Shown here in pieces: positions 55,375-64,000 of a stretch of 64,000 nucleotides of DNA. Numbering within the stretch: position 1 is the first letter of the stretch; every line of letters begins with the position of its first letter. Under the pieces are notes generated by a model. That model had not been told where the DNA came from. It made no database searches and worked only from the letters and a program-made list of their open reading frames with translations. Source of the stretch: Lindgomyces ingoldianus (taxonomy: Eukaryota > Ascomycota > Dothideomycetes > Pleosporales > Lindgomycetaceae); assembly GCF_010093535.1 (NCBI RefSeq), contig NW_022985185.1, positions 98,282 through 162,281 of the forward strand, in the 5' to 3' direction. The position numbers were made by a program, and so were the translations under genes.

Positions 55375-58300
55375 TCATGGCATATCGCCGTAAGTCTTCT
55401 TCCGCCAGAATTTCGCGTTGATGCGCTTGCCGCTCTCCTCTTTTCGAATTGTAGCACCAGGGGGTGGAGCGGCGGGTTCAGGCGGGCCGGAGGTACGCAA
55501 GAAATCGGCGAGGTCATTTGTGGCAGATCTCCCCGCATGAGCCTCTCTGGTACCGGCGGCTCGCGCTTGAAGCTTCGGGCCGCGAGCTCTCAGCGGTTCG
55601 GAGGTGACTGATGAAGAAACAAAAGCGGACTGTGCAGAGACGGGTTTGCCGGAGCGAGAGACGCCGTTGCGATTGCCAGCAGCGGTCAACGAAGGCGCCG
55701 TACCTGAGTTGGAAGCGTTGGCAGCGCTGGCCGCAGCATTAGCACGAGCTTTGGCGGCGGCTATTGTTGCGCTGTTGAGCAGGAACGGCTTTGGCTCGTT
55801 ATCCACTGGTGGTGGCTCCATACTGCCCAAGAAGTCCATAAGGCTCTCCTCTTGTTGTCGGGGCTTGCTGGACTTGGGAAGGGCGGTCAGCAGATCGTCA
55901 TCCTCGTCGTCCGAGTCAATGGCATATGGGTCTTTCACACGGCGGCGAGTGCGCTTAATCTGGGGCTCGGGGTTGTTGAGGCTTCCTGTGAGATTTTGAG
56001 GGGTATTGGAATAAGCTGGGTGTACAACAGTGGGCGTTGGCAGGAGACCAGTCCTAGAATTCGAAGTGTTGTTGGACTGTTTGGAATTGGTTGACACTTG
56101 AGAACCATATGCAGACTCAATATTGCTGTTATCGTCGAGCATTCTGTCAAACTGATCAGAGTCAACAGTAGTTCTAAATGGTGCAACCGAGCGTGGAATT
56201 CTGTGCTGGCCATTGTTTGACCCGGGCGGACCCTGGCGAATGAAATCAATCAATTCATCATTGCCAGTGCGTTGGCCAGCTGGACTTCTTGGTTCCATGT
56301 GGAGGCGAGGTCTCGCCGAGGGACCCTCTCCTGCACTCGAGCCTGACTGTCCCAGTGTTGAAGAATGTCTTGCAGACATCCTCCTCCCAAGTCCACTAAT
56401 GGTAGAGGTGGAAGGAGGAGACTTGGGGCTCGTTGAATTGGACAAGGACAGAAAAGGCTGGACAGGACGTTGGTCGCCAGCAGCAGGACCAGTTGATCGA
56501 ATGAAGTCAGCAAAGTCTCTCATTGATTCACCCTGAATGCGGGGCTCCCTTGCTAGCGGCTTCGGTCCCATCTTCTTGTTTGCGGAGGTGGTTTTGCTCC
56601 GGGAACCAGACCGGACAGGCGGCAAGGCCTGGGAGCCAAAGGAATTGTCTTTGTCGGCATTGACTCGAGGATATACCGTGACTGTGGAGGTAGGGGTAGG
56701 TTTGGGGGCTTCCGGCTTTCGAACAACCAGAGGTTCCTGAGAGGGTTAGGTGGTATATGGTGCTTTGAAAGGAAACCACTTACATCAATATCGCGCATGG
56801 CCTGTGGGGTAAGCGTAAACTTAACCGTTTCTTGGCCTTTGACGAGGGAGTCGAATTCTCGTTCGCGATCCTCTTCTGACATGCGCCCACTGAGACCTCG
56901 AGGACGGCCGCCGATGCTCAAATCCGAGTCACGTGCACTGTGGAGAATGGACGTAGAGACAGACCTGGCGGTTGAGGAGGCGGAAGATGACACACGTTGG
57001 AGCGTGGCTTTCTCTACGGGGACGCCCTCTGTCGTTCCTGCCCGAGAGCGGCTTCCACTTTCCAAGCTTGAAGGACGCTTGCCAGAACGCTCACGCTCTG
57101 CAACCGCGACTGGTGATTCTCGTGAGCGGCGGGGTCCACTGGGTTTTGGGCTGCCACCCTGAGGGGCCCCGTTTCGCTGAACATCTGAGACGCGCTTTTC
57201 CGGCACCGCAGGTGTAGTATGTTCCTCATGTGGCTTGTTCGGCCAGCTCTCAGATTCTTGCAAAGACGCCAATGCAGGCCCACGCGACAAAGCAGGCAGG
57301 ACTTTGGGCGGCGGAACTTCTTTTCGCTGCACGGATTTCTCTAGTGGCGGTGGTGTCTCAACAGGGGGGCTGGGTGTCTTAACGGCCTTTGTTGAGACAG
57401 AGGCGATATGGCGCGTCGCACCCGCTTCGTACACCCCGCGGTCATGCTGCCTTGCATACCCCGTCGGCTGGTCATGGGCTGGAAGTTCCTGGGCGGGAGG
57501 TGAGGGTGTTGGAATAGGAACATTCGTGGTACGGGCGACTCCAATGGCCTCATAGTCGTGTGTCTCGTCGTCTGTCCCGGCATCCTCGAGGTACGATTTA
57601 CCTTCACCCCGCAACACTGACGACGGCGACCTGGTGCTGCTGCGAGCCGAGTACGTGCGGACTACACCCGGAGGTCCAGACTTCTCAATTGACAAGCGCT
57701 TTGAGTGCAATACTTGCGGCTCGTCATCATAACCAGGCTGGGTTGGAGTCTCTACTCTATTGTCATCGTCCTTCTCAAAAGGTTTGTGCTTTGTCGGGCT
57801 AATGGGGCTCATCCCAAAGCCCATCCCAGTGGACGCAGCGAAAGCTACCATGTCGGCATCCGCTTCTAGCTCATGGTCTTGGTGATGCTCATGCTCTTCG
57901 CTAAGCAAGTGTGCCCTCTGTGTTTCTTCCGCTTCTTCTTGGGCCGATTGCTCCATGTAACTGTGCTCTTCCGACATTCGTTCCATTGGCGTCACAAACT
58001 CGGATTCGTCGGTCACAGGCTGGGAAGGAGGAACTTCAAATGGTTGGGGAGCTGGCGGTGGCATTGATACTGGACGCCCTTTCGCCGGCCCCCTCCTAAC
58101 GCTCTCGATGGGAGCGAGCAAAATGAAACTGGAAGGTCTCTGTGGCCGGGGGACGGGAGTCTGTGTACCGCTGCTCGAACCATCGAACTGGCGCGCCAGG
58201 CCGGGAACTTCTATCTCAGCGACGTCGTTGTCACCGATTGGAAGCGGAATGTTGGCGGCAATGTCAGTCTCTGTAGGCTGGCGCTCGGGGACCTCAGGGA

Positions 58301-59315
58301 CAGCCCCATTGTCGCTCAAGATGGAATCGTCCATCGTCTCGTGACTCACCCGTCGGCGGTGCAGGCTCGTAAAGCTGGACATGGAGCGCGGCCCGCGCGA
58401 GGGAGTCAGGGGCGTGATGGGAGACCGAACACGTTTCCTCCAAGTCCTCCACAGCCGGCCCAGAGCCGAATTCAAGGCGACCTTCTCCACATCGTAGTCT
58501 TCGACAACTATGCGCTCCAGTTGAATATCCTCGCTATCTTCGGATGTTTGGGCCGTCTTCTTCATCTTCGCAGACATGCGCGCGAAAGCCGCCTGGCCCG
58601 AAACCATGAGTGTCTGCTCCGCTACATACTCGACCACCGACGTCAAGAAGATGGCGGCGGCCCACGAGACGAGCCCGGCCTCCTCATCGTCGCTCTCATC
58701 CATGCTGAGGCCTCGCTCCTGCTGGACGTAGCGCTCCTCATCCTCGTCCTCAAGCTCCCCCAACCGAGTGTACACCATTATGCGCAGACGAGTCCGCTTC
58801 CAGACCTTCTCCACGTCCCACCTCTCAGTCGAGCTCTGGCCATTGAGTGCCGCGGGAAACTCTTCGTCATCCTCCCCAGCGAGTAGGCCTTGAAGTTCCT
58901 CGTCGGCCGTCGCCATTGCCTCGCGGGCGAGTCGCGGCTTGAGCACGTCGGCGATCGCGGGCCGGATGGCGGTCAGGGAGGGCGATCGCGCGGTCGATAG
59001 AAATGAGAATAGGAGATGGTCTAGGAAGGCGTTGAGCAAGCAGAGTGCTCCCTCTGAGAAGAGGGCGTTGACGAGGAGAGACGTGGAACCCTCATCGCCA
59101 GAGTCGTTATCTTCGCGGAGCTGCGCATTGTGATGGTCCGTTACAATCTGCGAGGCCACCGAGGCCGCAATGTAGGCAGGCGGCGGCCGCACGTTCGAAG
59201 GCATCTGAAAAGTTGCGGATCCTGCGACGCTGGGCCGGTCGCTGCTGAAGCTTGGGGCTCTGCTTGAGCGAGGAGAGGAGAGATCTCCGGCGTCTGACCG
59301 CGTGTGCCGATGCAT
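55375..59315 (-). CDS. Large low-complexity protein with repeated DFhRxxGPP motifs
   Basis: I do not recognise a named family. Exons 59315-56784 and 56736-55375 with a 47-bp intron (GTAAGT..CTCAG) give 1,297 residues. The N-terminal about 300 residues look folded and helical (LLVNALFSEGALCLLNAFLDHLLF, VSWAAAIFLTSVVEYVAEQTL) and include acidic loops. They have a histone-fold-like helix-strand-helix feel, which is impression only. The middle 500 residues are Ser/Pro/Glu-rich and disordered. The C-terminal part contains at least four related short motifs: DFADFIRSTGP, ELIDFIRQGPP, SLMDFLGSMEPPP and DLADFLRTSGPPEP, plus a probable nuclear signal IKRTRRRVKD. The repeated motif looks like a docking peptide used several times. 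Confidence 0.8.
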
Positions 59316-61237
59316 GGCTTACGAAACTTCGCCGCAGCGCGCCTGTTGTTGGGGAATAATATGATGCGATTAAGATTGATAGTATGCAGGTACTGCGCGC
59401 CGGCGGAGCAGCTGCTGGGGCTGGATTGATCGCGCTGCGATTATTCTCCGGACCGCCCAGGTGGATGATGCAAAAAGAATGGGGGAAGGACACCTAGGAA
59501 GCCGGCGCACGTCGGAATGGAAATGCAGGGTCCTAGAAACCGTCCATGTTTTCTTAGATAATTGATAGGGATACAGGAGCGTTGGAGGTTGAATCGGGGT
59601 GAGACGAGACCGTTCGGATAGGGGAGGAAGTGTCAGAGAGTATCCTTGACGTCGATCGCGGTCGCTTCAACCGTCGTTCGGCAATCCTATTGATTCAATG
59701 CTATAGCAAACGCTCCAAAAGCAATCTCGAAACAGAGTGCTCAAGAAACGAGCAGTGCTGCATGGAGGGAGAAATATTGCAAGCAGAAGAGAACGCCAGT
59801 TGGAGACAACCCCGGATGACCGTTAGTGGAGCAAGTACGACGTTCCCCTGGGCCTATGGACCTACGGCTGGACAGCATTTGACTAGGAACTGCTCGACTC
59901 AGACTAACTTGGATAGATCCGCCACAGCTAGATTCACGTGGAAATCGTTAATGTCGGCGTTCTCGCTTCTCGCCATCATTCGCCATCTCCCGCCATCTGG
60001 GCGTTGCCCGCACTCTTGCAACCTCTCCTGACTCAAAACCACCAAAGGGAAAGACTTAGCGTTCAATGTCGGCCTTGGGCTTCTCCTGAGCGTCCAACGG
60101 TGCTTTTCCCAATTCGTCACACTATGCTCGGGGGTTGCCCTGTTCGCTCGATGGCCCCGATACACTCTGCACCGTCCAACAGCAACACCGATGCTCCGAA
60201 TTGATGAATATGCTATGCTGCTGTGTGAGAAACCCCAACTCACCCGGTCGATCATGTTTAGTTTCTACATTCTGCGCACTTGACTCGCCAAATCGGGTAT
60301 GTTCACATCATTCCTCTTTCTTGGGAAATTCGGAGCGGATCTTCGTAGTTAGGCAAGGCACTGTGGCGGTCCCAAGGTTCAAGCAGCAACTATCGACTAC
60401 CATCACACGAATCAGGGGGCCAACATTCATAATTTACAATACTGGGCGAATCTGCGTCACTTAATTTCAGCCCTAGTGGGTGCACGATTACCTCTGTACG
60501 AGCGCATTCAATGAATCTGACGCCCAAGGCCGCGCTATAACTTGAGACCTCGTACCATCCGCCTCCTTTTCAACTTTCATTTCCTCCAATCCCCGATTCC
60601 CAAAACATCACAAGAGTAGCAGTAGATCCTTAAATGTCGAAACATTTCCATGCACGAATTACGCCCCGCTGAAACGCCTGACTTTAGGCTATTCTTCACA
60701 TTGAGCAGAATCTCCCCTTCTCATAGGCTGGCGCAAGAACCAATGAGATCCGAAGAAAGCCCGGGTATCACAAGTTCGAGCGATATTCTACCTTTGTAGT
60801 ACGCTTGCGGCATCCAAGAGGATGGCATGGTATTTCGTTACTTTTTAAATTCCATACCGATTGCTTAAGACTAGCAAATATAATTAGAACCGACTATATG
60901 GATCAAACCTTGAGAAACACTCTCTTTCGAAACTGAGGATTAAATAGTGCTTCTTCTTTCTAGGCACTTGACTATCATTTGTGAGCCATTCCTGTCCCTC
61001 CAAACTTAAGGGTTCGTGGTGTGCATCGTGTAGAAATGGTTAAAAAAATATTATCTCCTGAATCTTTCCGTCTATGGAGTCCTTTCATTTGACACTACTT
61101 ATCGCCCACTCCCTGCGTCCTTCTCTTGAGGGTTATCCGGATTAATTAGCACAGTAGGATGGCGAATAGGAACCGCCGGACTATGTTATTCAACAGATAA
61201 ACATCGCCTCGGTGCCTAAAGGTACAGCAAGAAGCAC
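59316..61237. other. 1.9-kb region without a supported gene
   Basis: Contains the promoter of the minus-strand low-complexity protein and the 3' flank of the cupredoxin-like gene. Open frames up to 133 codons (59630-60031, plus) show no family resemblance. No RNA gene was recognised. Confidence 0.5.
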
Positions 61238-62433
61238 TCACCTCGCACTACCATTCCTCAAATATCCCCCATTCATCCCTGGACCCCTCGTCACACCTCC
61301 CAAATGCCAATTCTCATTAGCAGTCATATACGAGTATTCTGTATTCTGAATCCCTCCTGCCGGCTCATATGTCGCAGTCCCAGGCAACGCGGCAGCGCTA
61401 TTCCTAGAACTAAGATCCGTCATACCATCGCCCTTTGGAGAAAGATACTGGTGTGGAAACATGGCGTTTGGTGATTGAGGTGGCAGGGCTACAGATTGAC
61501 GCGTTACTGCTTCTCCAAGCGATTTCGAGCGACCGATGAAGAAGAAAAGCGCCGCGGCAAGGACAACGATTGCAAGTCCTGCTATCGCTATCCCGGCTAT
61601 AGCACCTGGCGCCAGCGCTAGTCGGGAAGAGGAGACTGCTATGGCCGCTATTGTTGATGTAGCTGCAGTACTATAGCTGTTAGAAGGTGTGGGGGTCGAT
61701 GTGGACGAGGCTAAAGTGTAGCTCGTGATCGAAGAGATAGAAGAAGTTCCGCCTTCAGAAGGGAACTGCTCCCCGGGTTGTAGCATGAATGACGAATTCT
61801 TTGCGTACTGCCTTTGGATCTCTAGAGATGTGCTCGCATTCTGAAGTTATCAGCGAAAACGGCAATCAACCTGTTCAAGGTAGCGACATCTTACCGGATT
61901 GATAACGCCGACCATTTGGTAGTCGATGCACGAACCCTTTGCGGAACAATAGAAGAATATTGGAAATGTATCATTTATCGCAATCGTCCACTTCGGAGGC
62001 TAGCTTCGGTCAGGCATGGGTTCTGCTTTTTGCACTCAACATACATTTGGCAACACAGCATCCACAGGATGAAAACCAGAGAAGAATCCAACTTTCCCCT
62101 TCCCCGTCATCTCGTATGGTATGCATGGGAATGTGTACTCGGCGCGGACAATGGAATGATTCGGGGGAAAGAAGCGGAATTCGATGATCTTGGTACTGTC
62201 AGCGTGTGGTGGGAGATCCAGATAGGATAGGGACAATAGCTACATACGTCTCCAATCTCAGCCTGGGTTACGTCTGGCCTCATCTTGTGGTCGCCGTTTC
62301 CAACGCTGATGGTGTGAGTCTGCTTCGCGCCTGTGGATGTGGATGTAGGTATTACAGAGCCTTGTGCTACACATAACCTGGCGAAATGTGCAAACAGGAG
62401 CATGAGTGTCACTATATTTGTTGAGATATTCAT
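61238..62433 (-). CDS. Extracellular serine-rich, cupredoxin-like membrane protein
   Basis: Four exons: 62433-62248, 62188-62045, 61999-61895 and 61840-61238, with introns of 59, 45 and 54 bp. The product has 345 residues. A signal peptide covers about residues 1-23 (IVTLMLLFAHFARLCVAQ). The cupredoxin-like domain (about 40-145) reads ISVGNGDHKMRPDVTQAEIGD, IIEFRFFPPNHSIVRAEY, CIPYE, WTIAINDTFPIFFYCS and SCIDYQMVGVINP. This order is typical of fungal serine-rich cupredoxin proteins, with His and Cys in copper-site-like positions. A Ser/Thr-rich stalk follows, then one membrane helix (AIAGIAIAGLAIVVLAAALFFF) near residue 235 and a short cytoplasmic tail. Intron 1 ends in the less common CAAG acceptor, chosen because it keeps the frame. 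Copper binding is inferred only. Confidence 0.82.
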
Positions 62434-63659
62434 TTTGAGAGTCTCAGGGATTTGAAGATTACAGCAAGAATGAAAACGGGTTGGACTGTGGAGAAAATGT
62501 GAACTGATGGTTAAGGGTATGCCTAAATGCGGAGGGACGGCAGACATGACTTGCACTGCCCGTGGAACAAGCAATTGTAGTTCGGAGCGCCAACATTCCT
62601 ACAAGGCTAGAATATTCCAATTAGAACGGATGCCTCCAGCGCCCTGAAGGCATTACCTGCAAGACGGGATGAGCGAACGGGGCGGAGAACACTGGCGTTC
62701 GGTAGGAAGGCATATGGAGACGTGAAGGTACTGTTTAACACAACTTTCGCCTTGTTCTAAGAGACAGTAGGTCTTAGAAACCCCCCAGTGGTCTTATATC
62801 CGAATTCATATTCTAATTAGTGAATCTCTTAAGAAAGCGTAGAAATATCTTCGGCAAAAACTGTCCTTCTGGAAGGCTGAGGTCCCACATTCTAACATGA
62901 AAGCCAGAGTTGGATATGCGCTAGAGCTTGGCAAAGCGCCAAACCAATAAGAATAACTAAGGATGATAGCATGGGGCACTGTTGATAGCCACTCGGCGGA
63001 CAGAAGTATGGGATTGAATTTCGAGAGTTGAGTTGACAATCGTTGGCAACCCATCAGCGGCAAACTGACGGCAACCTCAACGATATTTTGAATATCTTTA
63101 GGAACCTCTAGATTAAGTAGGGAGGCCAAGAATAGCATCATATCGAAGATTCTCTCTAATCTCGATACTTGAAGTATCTCCGTGGTGCGGGGCATCTGCT
63201 TAGTCATCATGAGACTCACGCTCACTACTGCACTGAACGATCAATCACCGGCCAGTCTATCAAAAAACAACTACCGGCTTCATCTTGTATCTTCTTCGCC
63301 CCAAGAAAGCTTTCTAGTTCTCCAATTTCCCTTTAAGACGCTTCGGTATCTCGACATCTATCCAATTTTAGACCTTCTGGTACATTTATGTGTTCCGACT
63401 AATAGATGAGGAATTAGTTGCGTCACCCAACTATCACAGGAAAAAGAGCTTCACATACTTTTTACCATGTACTGTGTTTCTGCACGAAGCCTCCTTTTCC
63501 CTAGTTCTCACCCGTCGTCACTCTCCTATTCTCACAGAGCGAATCATAGCATCCTTCGAAGACACAACGCCACTTCAATCATATGGAGATGACCGCCATC
63601 TTCTCCAATATCCGAGCCATCTATACCTTTCTATCTTTATTATTAACATGAAAATGCTT
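62434..63659. other. 1.2-kb region without a supported gene
   Basis: A 139-codon minus-strand open frame (62806-63225) has an ordinary, partly hydrophobic composition (LERIFDMMLFLASLLNLEVP) but no family resemblance and no clear splice partners, so I leave it uncalled. 63226-63659 shows nothing. Confidence 0.4.
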
Positions 63660-64000
63660 TTAGGAAAGATCCTGATAGCAATAGTCCTCATCTCTCTGGG
63701 GAAGAATAGACTTACCATCTCGAACGCTTGAAAATCTGTCCCGCTCTATTGAGCGTTGGCGAATCTTCTCGTCAATCTTGGCCCACCCATCATTGCTGAT
63801 GTTGGCAAACGGTTTCCAGCCCCCTCCCTGTGCCTGACGGTACTTACAGTCGAAACAATACTCATCGCTGTTCACCGAACCGAGGGAGTCAACATAGCCA
63901 CAACCAGTATGGCGCCCGTTCACTATCCTGGATCGTATACACGGCTCCCCTACGAATCTCTTTCGACCCCAATGCCTGCACGGATGATGGTAGACGTGCT
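63660..64000 (-). CDS. Cys/His-rich fungal protein, truncated at the window edge
   Basis: The 5' part lies beyond position 64000. The frame enters from the right edge as HHPCRHWGRKRFVGEPC, continues with NGRHTGCGYVDSLGSVNS and DEYCFDCKYRQAQGGGW, then WAKIDEKIRQRSIERDR. The spacing of Cys and His suggests a structural zinc site. I recall similar conserved fungal hypothetical proteins but no function. The last residues are uncertain: a GTAAGT donor-like site follows RDG (near 63718), so the visible stop at 63660 may lie in an intron. Confidence 0.6.
   Translation of the reverse strand, partial: HVYHHPCRHWGRKRFVGEPCIRSRIVNGRHTGCGYVDSLGSVNSDEYCFDCKYRQAQGGGWKPFANISNDGWAKIDEKIRQRSIERDRFSSVRDGKSILPQRDEDYCYQDLS

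Overview
The window looks like nuclear DNA of a filamentous ascomycete (Pezizomycotina). Genes are split by short introns of about 45-115 bp with GT..AG ends, there is a HET-domain gene, and two AT-rich islands show the C-to-T/G-to-A decay of repeat-induced point mutation (RIP). The class (for example Leotiomycetes or Dothideomycetes) cannot be fixed by eye.

Layout. 1-3.4 kb is an AT-rich, RIP-decayed island. It holds a short non-autonomous LTR element with two 289-bp LTRs and a 5-bp target duplication. 4.0-6.6 kb is a HET-domain gene. 9.4-29.2 kb is a hydroxamate siderophore cluster: an NPS6/SidD-type NRPS, a broken GNAT gene, a full-length ABCB exporter, a SidA-like flavoprotein with altered active-site motifs, a SidF-type hydroxyornithine acyltransferase ending in the peroxisomal signal AKL, a SidI-type acyl-CoA ligase and a monocarboxylate-type MFS transporter. 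Eight perfect ATCWGATAA motifs, the site of iron-responsive GATA repressors (SreA/Sre1/Urbs1 type), lie in three non-coding stretches of this cluster. I found none elsewhere in the window.

30-32 kb holds an Lsb1/Pin3-type SH3 protein and an SDR. 32.8-36.3 kb is a RIP-decayed Tc1/mariner-like DNA transposon of 3,521 bp with 109-bp inverted repeats and a TA duplication. It ends 44 bp upstream of a carboxylesterase start codon. 38-46 kb is gene-poor, with a degenerate 121-bp tandem repeat, a hypothetical protein and a short beta-carbonic-anhydrase-like gene.

46-62 kb is mostly housekeeping: a membrane protein with PPxY motifs, TFIIH subunit TFB5, a GFA/CENP-V enzyme, a Cys/His protein, Mediator subunit MED1, a D-lactate dehydrogenase, a 1,297-residue low-complexity protein and a cupredoxin-like serine-rich membrane protein. 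The window ends inside a Cys/His-rich gene.

How the cluster should work (inference from family roles): the acyl-CoA ligase activates mevalonate, SidF transfers the derived acyl group to N5-hydroxyornithine in peroxisomes, the NRPS joins the hydroxamates into a fusarinine-type ester siderophore, and the ABCB pump moves siderophore or precursors. The GATA sites would repress transcription when iron is plentiful. No SidH-type hydratase and no typical siderophore-iron importer are seen, so those steps must be encoded elsewhere. All exon joins were made by hand from splice signals, reading frame and family resemblance.
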